NCBI GenBank assembly: GCA_030828465.1
Contig: JAURCL010000008.1
Span: 1-59,908 of the forward strand
From: Acidimicrobiales bacterium
GTDB lineage: Bacteria; Actinomycetota; Acidimicrobiia; Acidimicrobiales; Ilumatobacteraceae
Reading direction: 5' to 3'
Length of the DNA: 59,908 nt
Shown: piece by piece, positions 45,123-53,523 of the stretch
Numbering within the stretch: the first letter of the stretch is position 1
Layout of the letters: every line of letters begins with the position of its first letter
Translations under genes and position numbers: made by a program
The notes under the pieces: model-generated
The model's input: the letters and a program-made list of their open reading frames with translations, nothing else
Told to the model about the DNA's origin: nothing
Database searches by the model: none

Positions 45123-45617
45123 GTGCGATTCCCCGAGTTCAGAAGCCCCCTCGCCAGAGCGGTCCTGCCCGTCATCGGCGGACTCATCGTGCTCGCCCTG
45201 ATCGGCTCATTCACCTGGGGTATGGCGGCCGTGATCTCGTCGGGGGGCGCGGAGAGCTCCGAACGGCTCGCCCCGTCGACATTCACGGTCGGCAATGTCG
45301 AGTTCCTGAGCGACCTCGTCGAGAGTGACGGCCCCCTCCTCTTCGCCGAGTTGGGCACCCCAGTCGGCGCTCGCTCGATCGTGATCGACCACACCGGCGA
45401 CGACCCCGCCCTCGGCTGGCGGGTCTACTGGGCGTATCCGGCTGACCGCGGACCCGAGTGCATCGTCGAGCAGGTGCTTGGCACCGACCGGTTCATCGAC
45501 TGCGATGGACGCGAGATTGCCGTGGACCAACTGTCGCCGCCGGACACGGGAGTTCGCCCGGTCGTCTACGACTCGACGCGACTCGAAATCGACCTGCGCG
45601 GCGTCGTCGCCGATTGA
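45123..45617 (+). CDS. membrane-anchored hypothetical protein with paired cysteines
   Basis: A 164-residue protein with one N-terminal membrane helix (residues 14-39, ARAVLPVIGGLIVLALIGSF) and an external domain. The domain contains PECIVEQVLGTDRFIDCDGREI, with two cysteines 15 residues apart that could form a disulfide or hold a cofactor, and a C-terminal beta region VRPVVYDSTRLEIDLRG. It slightly recalls a Rieske-like C-terminal strand order, but no cluster-binding CxH pairs exist. Not recognised. Starts with GTG 33 nt after the doc stop. Confidence 0.6.
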   Translation: MRFPEFRSPLARAVLPVIGGLIVLALIGSFTWGMAAVISSGGAESSERLAPSTFTVGNVEFLSDLVESDGPLLFAELGTPVGARSIVIDHTGDDPALGWRVYWAYPADRGPECIVEQVLGTDRFIDCDGREIAVDQLSPPDTGVRPVVYDSTRLEIDLRGVVAD

Positions 45618-45633
45618 CCGGGCCCGGGACGGG

Positions 45634-46062
45634 TCAGACCGTTTCGACGGCACCCAACAGTCGGTCGACGAAGATCTCGCAGTGCTCGTCGATTCGGCTG
45701 CGCTTGATGAGCAGCCCGCCGACCACATCCGCCCCAGTCGAGCCGAGCGCGGTCGAGAGCCGCTCGAGGCTCTTCCCCGCATCGAGGGCGTAGGTAAGGA
45801 AACCGGCGATCCGCTTGCCGCGCATCGTCGGCAGATTCGCGATCTCGGCCGCCGCCCATGGCGCCTGGCCGACCACGAAGAGCCCGTGGGTCCAGGTGCC
45901 GACCAGCACGACGTCGGCCTGCTGGATCGACGCCAGATCGGGCCGGCGCACCCTCGATAGCCCGGTGACCGTCCAACCCTCCTGGGAGAGGCCATCGGCG
46001 ATTCGCTCTGCCGCACGGGTGGTGTTGCCGGTGAGACTCTCGACGAGCAGTGCTGCCTTCAT
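45634..46062 (-). CDS. flavodoxin-like protein
   Basis: A 142-residue flavodoxin-fold protein. SLTGNTTRAAERIADGL (9-25) is the FMN phosphate loop (T/S-x-T-G-N-T), VLVGTWTHGLFVVGQ (52-66) is the 50s loop with Trp, and FLTYALDAGKSLERL is the next contact. It lacks a membrane segment or iron-sulfur part. It could donate electrons to a P450 or be a flavodoxin-domain oxidoreductase, but partners are not adjacent. It converges with the gene at 45123-45617 (16 nt apart). Confidence 0.8.
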   Translation of the reverse strand: MKAALLVESLTGNTTRAAERIADGLSQEGWTVTGLSRVRRPDLASIQQADVVLVGTWTHGLFVVGQAPWAAAEIANLPTMRGKRIAGFLTYALDAGKSLERLSTALGSTGADVVGGLLIKRSRIDEHCEIFVDRLLGAVETV

Positions 46063-46096
46063 CGGCAGTATTCAACCAGACTCGCGACCCACGGGA

Positions 46097-48430
46097 TCAG
46101 CCACGTCGGGTGAGTGGAGCCCAGGCAAGGGCGAGGTGCTTGGCTCCGACCCCGGCAAAGTTCACCACGGCCTCCGCTCGGTCACCCGATCCCGAGATCT
46201 CGATGATGACGCCCTCACCGAAGGCGGGATGCGTCACGTCATCGCCCACTCGGAACCCGATCTCGTGCGCGTTCGAGCGCTCCGCGGGCTTGGATCCGGC
46301 GCGCATCGCCTCATCGACCACGCGTTCACGATGCGCCTCATCGCTCGCCCGGTCGACGGCTCGCCGGCGATACCCGGGCACCGAGGAACGCGCGGAGCCC
46401 CACTCGGCACGAGACGACAGTCGAGATGACCCGAGACCCCCGTCGGCGTCGCCGCGCACATCGAAGAGCTCGGGCGGGATCTCATCGAAGAACCGCGACG
46501 GCGGGTTGTACTGCGTCGAGCCGAACAGCATCCGCGACCAGGAATGCGTCATGTGCAGCTGCTGCATCGCGCGGGTGATGCCCACATAGGCGAGGCGTCG
46601 CTCCTCCTCCATCTCGTCGGGGTCGGTGAGCGCGCGGTGATGGGGGAACACCCCCTCCTCGACTCCGATCAAGAACACATACGGAAACTCGAGTCCCTTC
46701 GCGGCGTGCAGGGTCATGAGCACAACGCGGTCGTCGCCAGCAAGTTCATCGGTGTCGGCGACCAGGGCGACCTGTTCGAGGAACTCGTCGACGCGGGTGA
46801 ATTCTCGTGCCGAGCCAACGAGCTCACCGAGATTCTCGATGCGACCGTGGGATTCAACGGTGTCGATCTCCTCGAGCTCAGCCAGATACCCCGACTGCTC
46901 GAGGGTGGCCTGAAGCACATCGCCCGGTCCGAGATCGTCGGCCTCGGGGGCGGGGTCGTCCATCGCCGCGCGAACCTCATCGATGAGCCGACAGAACGAC
47001 TCGAGGCCCTTCGCCGCCCGGCCTCCAACACCGGCCTCCGAAGCCCTCCGGCAGGCATCGAGGAAGGTGATGCCCTCGGCGGCGGCGAACTCGTCGAGCC
47101 GGGCGACACTCGTGTCGCCGATACCGCGCTTCGGCACATTGAGGACCCGCTTCACGCTCACCTCGTCGGCCGGATTGACGACCGCGCGGAGGTAGGCGAG
47201 GGCGTCCTTGATCTCTCGACGGTCGTAGAAGCGGGTGCCACCGACCACCTGATAGGGCACACCGAGGCGCATGAACGCCTCCTCCACTACACGGCTCTGC
47301 GCGTTGGTTCGATAGAGCACGGCGATGTCGTTCCAGGCTGCACCGCGCTCGGTTGACAACCCGCGCGCGGTCGACGCCACCCAGGTCGATTCATCGCCCT
47401 CGTCGGTGGCGAAATAGCGAACAATCCGCTCACCCTGGCCCGAGTCGGTCCACAAGTCTTTGTCTTTGCGGCCGGCGTTGTTGACGATGACCGCATTCGC
47501 CGCGTCGAGGATGGTCTGGGTGGAGCGGTAGTTCTGGCTGAGCACGATCATCGTGACGTCGGCGAAGGCGTCCTCGAACTGCATGATGTTGCGGAGATCG
47601 GCGCCACGAAAGCGGTACACGCTCTGATCGCTGTCGCCAACGACAGTGACGTTGTGCTCGGCAGCGGGGTCATCGGCGGCAGCCAACTGCAGGACGATCT
47701 CGTTCTGGGCGAGGTTGGTGTCCTGGTACTCGTCGACGAGCAGGTGGGTGAAGCGACGCCGGTACTCCTCGAGCACATCGGGATGCTCCCGGAAGAGACG
47801 CACCACGTTGACGAGCAGATCGTCGAAGTCCATCGAGCCCGACCGTTCGAGCCGGGCCTGATATTCGGCGTAGATGTCGGCGTGCTTGCGCTGGAAGATG
47901 TCGTCGGCGCGCGCGATCGCCTGATGGGGATCGACGAGCTCGTTCTTTAGCAGCGAGATGTGAGCGTGCACCGCACGCGAGGCGAACCGCTTCGCATCAA
48001 GACCGAGATCGCGAACCACGTAGCCGGTGAGTCGGACCGCATCGGCTTGGTCGTAGATCGAGAAGTTGCGCGGATAGCCGATGCGATCGCCGTGGGCGCG
48101 CAGGATTCGAACACAGGCGGAGTGGAAGGTGCTCACCCACATCGCCTTGATCACTGGTCCGACGAGCCCGGCGACGCGCTCGCGCATCTCGCTCGCCGCT
48201 TTATTGGTGAAGGTGATGGCGAGGATCGACGTGGGATGCACACCGGATCGCACCAGGTGAGCAATGCGATGGGTGAGCACCCGCGTCTTGCCCGAGCCGG
48301 CGCCGGCGACCACGAGCAGCGGACCGCCGGGGTGGATGACAGCGTCGTACTGATCGGGGTTGAGGCCCTCGAGCAAGGTGTCGACAGTCGGGTCCGGGGC
48401 CGACAGGGGGAGTTGCCCGGAATCCGACAT
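46097..48430 (-). CDS. pcrA: ATP-dependent DNA helicase PcrA/UvrD
   Basis: A 777-residue superfamily 1A helicase that unwinds DNA 3' to 5' in repair and replication restart. Motif I is GAGSGKT (43-49), LLVDEYQDTN is motif II, VVGDSDQSVYRFRGAD is motif III, YRSTQTIL motif IV and MTLHAAKGLEFPYVFLIG motif V. A C-terminal tudor-like domain (GDDVTHPAFGEGVII) typical of PcrA, which contacts RNA polymerase, ends the protein. TAGGAT lies 9 nt before the ATG. Length is normal for PcrA. Confidence 0.95.
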   Translation of the reverse strand: MSDSGQLPLSAPDPTVDTLLEGLNPDQYDAVIHPGGPLLVVAGAGSGKTRVLTHRIAHLVRSGVHPTSILAITFTNKAASEMRERVAGLVGPVIKAMWVSTFHSACVRILRAHGDRIGYPRNFSIYDQADAVRLTGYVVRDLGLDAKRFASRAVHAHISLLKNELVDPHQAIARADDIFQRKHADIYAEYQARLERSGSMDFDDLLVNVVRLFREHPDVLEEYRRRFTHLLVDEYQDTNLAQNEIVLQLAAADDPAAEHNVTVVGDSDQSVYRFRGADLRNIMQFEDAFADVTMIVLSQNYRSTQTILDAANAVIVNNAGRKDKDLWTDSGQGERIVRYFATDEGDESTWVASTARGLSTERGAAWNDIAVLYRTNAQSRVVEEAFMRLGVPYQVVGGTRFYDRREIKDALAYLRAVVNPADEVSVKRVLNVPKRGIGDTSVARLDEFAAAEGITFLDACRRASEAGVGGRAAKGLESFCRLIDEVRAAMDDPAPEADDLGPGDVLQATLEQSGYLAELEEIDTVESHGRIENLGELVGSAREFTRVDEFLEQVALVADTDELAGDDRVVLMTLHAAKGLEFPYVFLIGVEEGVFPHHRALTDPDEMEEERRLAYVGITRAMQQLHMTHSWSRMLFGSTQYNPPSRFFDEIPPELFDVRGDADGGLGSSRLSSRAEWGSARSSVPGYRRRAVDRASDEAHRERVVDEAMRAGSKPAERSNAHEIGFRVGDDVTHPAFGEGVIIEISGSGDRAEAVVNFAGVGAKHLALAWAPLTRRG

Positions 48431-48496
48431 GGACCGTCGATCCTAGAACCGGGGTGTGCGAGGCGAGGCCACCGCGACCGGGGCTCACCGAAACGC

Positions 48497-48526
48497 CGGA
48501 GACCCCGGCGCTTGCCGGGGTCTCCG
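48497..48526 (-). terminator. terminator hairpin after the secreted His-rich protein gene
   Basis: A perfect 13-bp stem (48497-48509 with 48514-48526) with a 4-nt loop lies 24 nt after the stop at 48550 and before the pcrA gene. On the minus strand it is followed by gtttcgg, a weak T tract. Confidence 0.75.
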
Positions 48527-48549
48527 ATTCCGGGGGGTGAGACAGTGGA

Positions 48550-49164
48550 TCAGTGACCCTGACGGTGGCCACCACGGCCGCCGTCGCGATGACCGCCCAT
48601 CCGCTCGGCCGAACCGACGGTGTTCACGCGCTCGGCGACACGATCTTCGAGCTCGGCGAGTTTGGTGGCGGCCTCGTCCTGAGTGAGCGAGCCGTCCTCG
48701 ACGTGCTCGGCGATACGCGACTCAGCCTCGTCCACCAGCGCAGCGACAAGATCCTCGGCGCTCACCCCGTTTGCCTCAGCGACCTCGGCGAGGGTGCTCC
48801 CCGCCGCGAGCTCGCCGCGAAGGGTCTCGGCATCGATACCGAGCAGGTCGGTGACCACCTCGGCGTGAGCGCCCAGCGCGCGGCCACCACGATGACCCTG
48901 GCCACGGCCCGCCATCGACTCGGCGAGGTGCTGGGCGACGGCGTCGGCCTGATCACCGGCGATCGTCGCGTCGTCGACGAGGGGTTGCAGTACCTCCCGG
49001 ATCTTCGAGGCACGATCAACATCCTTCGGCTCAACGTCGATCGCGTCCACCAACGGCGCGTCGGCGGCGCTCGTCAGGCCCGGCACACCGGCCGCGAACC
49101 CGATGACACCTCCGGCCACGAGGCCAGCCGTGACCGTCGCGATGCTCTTGCGGTTGATCTTCAT
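48550..49164 (-). CDS. secreted helical protein with His/Gly-rich tail
   Basis: A 204-residue exported protein of unknown function. A signal peptide covers residues 1-35 (KINRKSIATVTAGLVAGGVIGFAAG, then SAADA). The body contains a repeated acidic helical motif: LLGIDAETLRGELAAGSTLAEVAEANGVS followed by AALVDEAESRIAEHVEDGSLTQDEAATKL, a pattern widespread in exported actinobacterial proteins. The last 20 residues alternate His, Gly and Arg (GHRDGGRGGHRQGH), as does GRGQGHRGGRALGAH inside, so metal or anion binding is possible. AGGAAG precedes the ATG at 49164. It directly follows the two-component genes, which suggests it is their output or sensor partner. Confidence 0.75.
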   Translation of the reverse strand: MKINRKSIATVTAGLVAGGVIGFAAGVPGLTSAADAPLVDAIDVEPKDVDRASKIREVLQPLVDDATIAGDQADAVAQHLAESMAGRGQGHRGGRALGAHAEVVTDLLGIDAETLRGELAAGSTLAEVAEANGVSAEDLVAALVDEAESRIAEHVEDGSLTQDEAATKLAELEDRVAERVNTVGSAERMGGHRDGGRGGHRQGH

Positions 49165-49256
49165 CTTCCTGTCTCCAATCTCGGAAGGCCCTCTGCCTTC
49201 CGACGCAACCCACTCTCGGACTCGCGATTGAGAAGGAAACATGACCAGGGTGAGAG

Positions 49257-50588
49257 TCAGGTGAGACCGTCACCGGTGAGATCGCGCACTTCGACGGCCG
49301 GTCGCAGGCGGAGCGACACCTCTGCTCCTCCTCCTGGCCGATCGGTGATCGCGACGGCGCCCCCATTGACGCGGGCCACCTCCGCGACAATCGCTAGGCC
49401 GAGACCCGACCCTGGGAGCGAGCGAGCGGCCTCTGTACGGTGGAATCGGTCGAACACCCGAGATCGCTCATGCTCGGGGATCCCCGGCCCGCGATCGGCG
49501 ACCGTGATCACACCGTCGGCGATCCGAACCTCGATCGATCCGCCATCCGTGTCGAACTTCACCGCGTTGTCGAGCAAGTTCGACACCGCGCGCCGGAGCG
49601 GATCAACCCGCACATGCACAACCGACTCATCGGCCTCCACCACAATCTCACGCCCCGCGCGACGCGCCACCCGTGCGGCCACTGCCCGCACCACTGACCC
49701 GAGCTCGACTCGCTCGGGCTCCACATCCTCGATCTCACCGCTCGCCGCCTGAACGATCTCGTTCACCAGCCCCGTCAGATCGTCGACCTCCGCTCGCATA
49801 GCTGCCACCATCTCCCGCCGGTCCCCCTCATCAAGCTCGGAGTACCGATCGAGCATGTCCAGATTGGTCCTGATACTCGTCAATGGTGTCCGCAGTTCGT
49901 GCCCGGCATCTTGAACCAGTCGTGCCTGGTCTGCCCGAGAACGCGAGAGCGCGGCCATCATGCGGCTGAACGCCTCCGACAACCGCCCCACTTCATCGCG
50001 GCTTCGTCGAGCCGGCAGATCAACGTCGAGACTTCCGGTCTCCTCCACCGTCGCCGCAGCCTCGGTAAGACGACGGAGCGGCCTCGTCATTCGACCGGTT
50101 ATCGCCGCACCGACCGCTCCCGCGAGCACGGTGACCACCGCGACGAGGGCGATCGTCCGCTCACGCAGCGCGTCGAGCACCCGATCCGTCTCCCTCAGGT
50201 CGCGCCCAACCTGCACCAAGCCCCCATCGAGTCCGATGAAGAGCACCCGATACCGATCGCGACCGAGATCGACATCGGCGAGAATGGTCCGTCCGCGGGG
50301 GAGCGCCAGCACGTCCTGCGTGACCCGCAACTCTCGAGGAAAGGTCGACTGGAGCACCGTGCCGTCGATTCGTGTCACCTGCACATCGAGACCATCGAAC
50401 GGTCCGCGCTCGGGGAACCGCTCATTGATCCGACGGCTCAGCACCACCTGCGTGGCCTCCACCAACGACTCGTCAACCGCCTCGAGGAGGCGATCCGCGG
50501 CGAGCCGATACGAGACGACGCCGACCCCGATCGACGCGACCGCGGTCACAAGAGCGAGGGTCAGGGCGACGCGCAGACGGAGACTCAC
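49257..50588 (-). CDS. sensor histidine kinase with HAMP domain (MprB/TrcS-like)
   Basis: A 443-residue membrane kinase. The first helix is at residues 7-28, an external sensor of about 120 residues (VTRIDGTVLQSTFPREL, LGRDRYRVLFIGLDGGLVQVGRDL) follows, and the second helix is LVAVVTVLAGAVGAAITG. A HAMP domain (RMTRPLRRLTEAAATVEETG) precedes the phosphoacceptor His in LVQDAGHELRTPLTSIRTNLD. ATP-binding motifs are NLLDNAVKFD and DRGPGIPEHE. It overlaps the regulator gene by 4 nt. The external domain points to an envelope or periplasm-side signal, perhaps involving the secreted protein encoded next. Confidence 0.9.
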   Translation of the reverse strand: MSLRLRVALTLALVTAVASIGVGVVSYRLAADRLLEAVDESLVEATQVVLSRRINERFPERGPFDGLDVQVTRIDGTVLQSTFPRELRVTQDVLALPRGRTILADVDLGRDRYRVLFIGLDGGLVQVGRDLRETDRVLDALRERTIALVAVVTVLAGAVGAAITGRMTRPLRRLTEAAATVEETGSLDVDLPARRSRDEVGRLSEAFSRMMAALSRSRADQARLVQDAGHELRTPLTSIRTNLDMLDRYSELDEGDRREMVAAMRAEVDDLTGLVNEIVQAASGEIEDVEPERVELGSVVRAVAARVARRAGREIVVEADESVVHVRVDPLRRAVSNLLDNAVKFDTDGGSIEVRIADGVITVADRGPGIPEHERSRVFDRFHRTEAARSLPGSGLGLAIVAEVARVNGGAVAITDRPGGGAEVSLRLRPAVEVRDLTGDGLT

Positions 50589-51268
50589 GACATCTCCGCT
50601 CTCGCCGTGTAGCCGACCCCTCGGACCGTGTGGATGAGGCGGGGCGATCCACTCTCCTCGGTCTTGCGACGGAGATAACCGATGTAGACGGCGAGGTTCT
50701 TCGAGTCAGGCCCGAAGTCGTAGTTCCAGATGCGCTCGTAGATCGTCGTGTGATCGAGCACAATGCCGGCGTTGCGGACAAGCAGCTCCAGCAGGTCGAA
50801 CTCGGTCTTGGAGAGCTCGAGTCGCTGGCCACCCCTCGTCGCGACACGACCGGCTGGATCGATCGACAGGTCGCCCAACTCGAGATGATCCCCGACCTCG
50901 GCCTCAGGGTGAATGCGCCGGGTGAGCGCCCGGAGCCTCGCGAAGAGCTCACCCAGATCGAACGGCTTCGTGACGTAGTCATCGGCACCGGCATCGAGCC
51001 CAGCGACCCGGTCACTCGGCTCGGTTCGCGCGGTGAGCATCAGAATCGGCAGGGTGCTTCCTTCGGAGCGCAACACTCGGCAGACCGTGAGGCCATCGAT
51101 CGACGGCATCGACACATCGAGCACCGCGATGTCCGGGGACTCGGCGCGAATCGACTCGAGCGCCGCCGCCCCATCGGCGGCAGTAACCACCTCATGGCCC
51201 TCGAGCCGCATCGCGCGAGCGAGCGACTCGCGAACCGATCGGTCATCCTCGGCGATGAGCACCCTCAC
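50585..51268 (-). CDS. OmpR-family response regulator (MprA/TcrA-like)
   Basis: A 227-residue regulator. The receiver has acidic DD at 8-9, the phosphoacceptor Asp in IAVLDVSMPSIDG near residue 52 and Lys in DDYVTKPFDLGEL. The C-terminal winged helix includes SKTEFDLLELLVRNAG, YIGYLRRKTEE and the wing HTVRGVGYTAR. It forms one unit with the kinase (4-nt overlap) and the secreted protein gene. The GTG start follows TGTACT by 6 nt. It diverges from the crcB pair with 47 nt between. Confidence 0.92.
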   Translation of the reverse strand: MRVLIAEDDRSVRESLARAMRLEGHEVVTAADGAAALESIRAESPDIAVLDVSMPSIDGLTVCRVLRSEGSTLPILMLTARTEPSDRVAGLDAGADDYVTKPFDLGELFARLRALTRRIHPEAEVGDHLELGDLSIDPAGRVATRGGQRLELSKTEFDLLELLVRNAGIVLDHTTIYERIWNYDFGPDSKNLAVYIGYLRRKTEESGSPRLIHTVRGVGYTARAEMS

Positions 51269-51315
51269 GTGACGAGTACACCAGATCGGGGTAAGGGACC
51301 GGTGAGAATGCTCCG

Positions 51316-51669
51316 GTGAGCCGTCTGAGCGACTACCCGGCGATCGCCGCAGCCGCCGCTGTCGGAGCCGCGTCGCGGCTCGCGGTCGCCGAGGTGTTTG
51401 AGATGACCTGGATGTCGACCGCGACCGTCAACCTTGTCGCCTGTCTCGCCGCCGGACTCGCGCTCCGCTGGTGCGCGGGGTCCGAACGACTCCGACGAAT
51501 CATCACGGCCGGACTTCTCGGTGGCCTCTCGACCTTCGCGACGCTGAGCGAGGACCTGCGAGAACTCGCCGCAAGCGGTGAGGCCAGACCGGTGATCCTC
51601 GCGTTCGTCGCCGCAGCCGTCGGATGCCCGTCGGTGTTCCTTCTCGCCCGAGGGAGACCGAGAGGGTGA
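51316..51669 (+). CDS. crcB: fluoride channel subunit CrcB
   Basis: A 117-residue protein with four membrane helices of the CrcB/Fluc family, which exports fluoride as a dual-topology dimer. TATVNLVACLAAGLALRW carries the conserved Asn in helix 2, and GLLGGLSTFATLSEDL is the channel motif in helix 3 (family GxxGGxTTFSTF). The GTG start overlaps nothing upstream; GAGAAT lies 6 nt before it. It is coupled by a 4-nt overlap to a second crcB, so the channel is probably a heterodimer. Confidence 0.88.
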   Translation: MSRLSDYPAIAAAAAVGAASRLAVAEVFEMTWMSTATVNLVACLAAGLALRWCAGSERLRRIITAGLLGGLSTFATLSEDLRELAASGEARPVILAFVAAAVGCPSVFLLARGRPRG

Positions 51670-51983
51670 CCGCGGTGTTGTTCACCTTGGCCGCGATGGC
51701 CGGCGCGCTCGTTCGCGTCGCTCTTCGCGACCGATTCGGCCGCCCGGCGACAACAGCGGTCAATCTGCTCGGTTCGTTCCTGCTCGGAATCGTCATCGCT
51801 GGGGGCCTCGGTGCCGACGCGACCACCATCATCGGCACCGGGTTCTGCGGGTCGCTGACGACGATGTCAGGACTGGTGGTCGACGCCTACGCGACCGAAG
51901 CGAGGAGCGGCATCACGAGAATCGTGACCGAGCTCCTCACCGGAGTCGGCGCGGCCGCGATCGGCTTCGCCCTCATGGTCTGA
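51666..51983 (+). CDS. crcB: fluoride channel subunit CrcB, second copy
   Basis: A 105-residue four-helix CrcB protein. ATTAVNLLGSFLLGIVIAG holds the conserved Asn and GTGFCGSLTTMSGLVVDAY is the helix 3 channel motif. Compared with the first copy the loops carry a different charge pattern, which suits opposite membrane orientation in a heterodimer. The GTG start overlaps the first copy's stop (GTGA). It ends 2 nt before the convergent P450 stop. No fluoride riboswitch fold was found in the 47 nt before the pair. Confidence 0.9.
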   Translation: MTAVLFTLAAMAGALVRVALRDRFGRPATTAVNLLGSFLLGIVIAGGLGADATTIIGTGFCGSLTTMSGLVVDAYATEARSGITRIVTELLTGVGAAAIGFALMV

Positions 51984-51985
51984 AC

Positions 51986-53203
51986 TCAGGCGACCGAGTC
52001 AACGCGCACCGGGAGACGTCGAGGTCCTCGGATCTGACCGACGCTCCAGGTGACGTCGCCATCGACCGCGAACGACGGGAACCGCGCGACGAACTCCTCG
52101 ACCGCGACCTTCAGCTCCAACCGGGCCAAATTCGAGCCGAGACACCGGTGGATGCCGAGGCCGAAGGCGCCGTGGCGATTCTCCTGACGATCGATGATGA
52201 AATCGGTTGCCCGATCGAACTGGGCCGGATCACGATTCGCGGCCGGGAACGGCAACAGGACCCAGTCGTTGGCCTTCATCGGGCACCCGTGGAAGTCGTG
52301 GTCGTCCTTCACGAGCCGAGCCATCGTGACCGGCGCGTAGGCGCGGAGGAACTCCTCGAGAGCGAACAGCATCACCTCAGGCTCATCCACCAGTCGTCGC
52401 AGATCGTCCGGATGGGTGCCGAGATGCCAGATCGACGAGCCGATCGCTGACCAAGTCGTGTCGATGCCCGCCACCAGCAGCAACACGATCGATCCGCGAA
52501 CATGTTCGATCGAGAGCTTCTGTCCCTCGATCTCCACACCGAGCAGATAACTCGTCAGGTCATCCCGCGGATTCTCCCGATGCTCCTCGATCTGCGCGGT
52601 CAAGTAGTCGTCGAGTCGCTGCATGAACTCCATGCGCACCTCAACCGGCTCGTTGATGCGCTCGAGCACATCGTGGACGAACCCGCGGAAGAGCTCCTCA
52701 TCCTCGGTCGGGAAACCGAGCATCCGGGCGATCACGTTCACCGGGATGCTCTGCGCGTACTGAATAGCGGCGTCCACGACCGACTCCCCCGGCGTGATCT
52801 CACCCATGCGGTCGAGGAGATCCCGACAGAGTCGGCGCACCTCAGGTTCCCAAGCAGCGATCACCTTCGGCGAGAACGGCGGCAGAAGCAGGCGGCGAGC
52901 GATGTTGTGGAACGGCGGATCACTCGTGATGGGAGGCGCCGGACCGACCGGGGCCTCGATGAGCGGGCGACCGGTGTTGACCACGACACCCTGCGAGGTG
53001 AAGTGGTCGGTGTCGTAGGCGATCTCGTGGACCAATTCATGGGTGAAAGGGGCCCACAGCCCGCCGTAGCGGTCGCTGTGCGCTACCGGACACCCGGAGG
53101 CTTGGAACTCCGCCCAGATCTCGTGGGCGCGCTCGTTGTACTCGGGGACGGCGTGGTCGAAGTCGTCCTGCCAGTCGGTAACAGGGCCGTAAATGTCGGT
53201 CAC
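51986..53203 (-). CDS. cytochrome P450
   Basis: A 405-residue soluble bacterial P450. The heme-binding loop reads FGLGIHRCLGSNLARLE with Cys354 as the axial ligand. The I-helix has LLVAGIDTTWSAIG with the oxygen-activating Asp-Thr pair, and the K-helix ExxR lies in LEEFLRAYAPV. It resembles CYP families that hydroxylate steroids, terpenes or fatty acids, but the substrate is unknown. The GTG start at 53203 is the natural N terminus of the class; the frame itself runs to 53416 through the ferredoxin gene. The ferredoxin lies 10 nt upstream and is the likely redox partner. Confidence 0.93.
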   Translation of the reverse strand: MTDIYGPVTDWQDDFDHAVPEYNERAHEIWAEFQASGCPVAHSDRYGGLWAPFTHELVHEIAYDTDHFTSQGVVVNTGRPLIEAPVGPAPPITSDPPFHNIARRLLLPPFSPKVIAAWEPEVRRLCRDLLDRMGEITPGESVVDAAIQYAQSIPVNVIARMLGFPTEDEELFRGFVHDVLERINEPVEVRMEFMQRLDDYLTAQIEEHRENPRDDLTSYLLGVEIEGQKLSIEHVRGSIVLLLVAGIDTTWSAIGSSIWHLGTHPDDLRRLVDEPEVMLFALEEFLRAYAPVTMARLVKDDHDFHGCPMKANDWVLLPFPAANRDPAQFDRATDFIIDRQENRHGAFGLGIHRCLGSNLARLELKVAVEEFVARFPSFAVDGDVTWSVGQIRGPRRLPVRVDSVA

Positions 53204-53213
53204 GGGCGCTCCC

Positions 53214-53408
53214 TCACTCCTCGATCCCGATCGCGAACTCCGGGCAGTTCGCCACCGCGAGACGAGCCTTCTCCTCGAGTTCAGCGGGCACCGAGCCATC
53301 TCCGATGACCACAGCGGTGCCGTAGTCATCCACGTCGAACAGTTCGGGCGCCAAAGCGAAACAACGGTTGTGTCCCTGGCACTTTTCGGAATCCACGGTG
53401 ACTCGCAT
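53214..53408 (-). CDS. [3Fe-4S] ferredoxin, P450 redox partner
   Basis: A 64-residue ferredoxin. Cys10, Cys16 and Cys55 (CQGHNRC and ANCPEFAI) form the three-cysteine [3Fe-4S] pattern CX5C...CP used with bacterial P450 systems. Acidic surface segments (DVDDYG, ELEEKAR) suit docking. TAGGGT lies 6 nt before the ATG (53415-53420), so the ferredoxin-P450 pair has a leaderless promoter. A ferredoxin reductase is not adjacent. Confidence 0.93.
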   Translation of the reverse strand: MRVTVDSEKCQGHNRCFALAPELFDVDDYGTAVVIGDGSVPAELEEKARLAVANCPEFAIGIEE

Positions 53409-53414
53409 GCACGC

Positions 53415-53420
53415 ACCCTA
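53415..53420 (-). promoter_or_regulatory. -10 hexamer of the ferredoxin-P450 unit
   Basis: TAGGGT with 6 nt to the ferredoxin ATG; no Shine-Dalgarno. Confidence 0.6.
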
Positions 53421-53523
53421 GATCGTGCCTCCCGTCACATCTCACTCCGGTCGCCTCACGGCCCGAGGACCTCCGTTGCGGTCCACCGGACGTCGACATC
53501 CCGCGGTCGGTAACGTCCACGGG

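Noticed and set aside
51269-51315. Fluoride riboswitch before crcB
   Set aside because: Only 47 nt are available and no pseudoknot-like conserved segments are seen.
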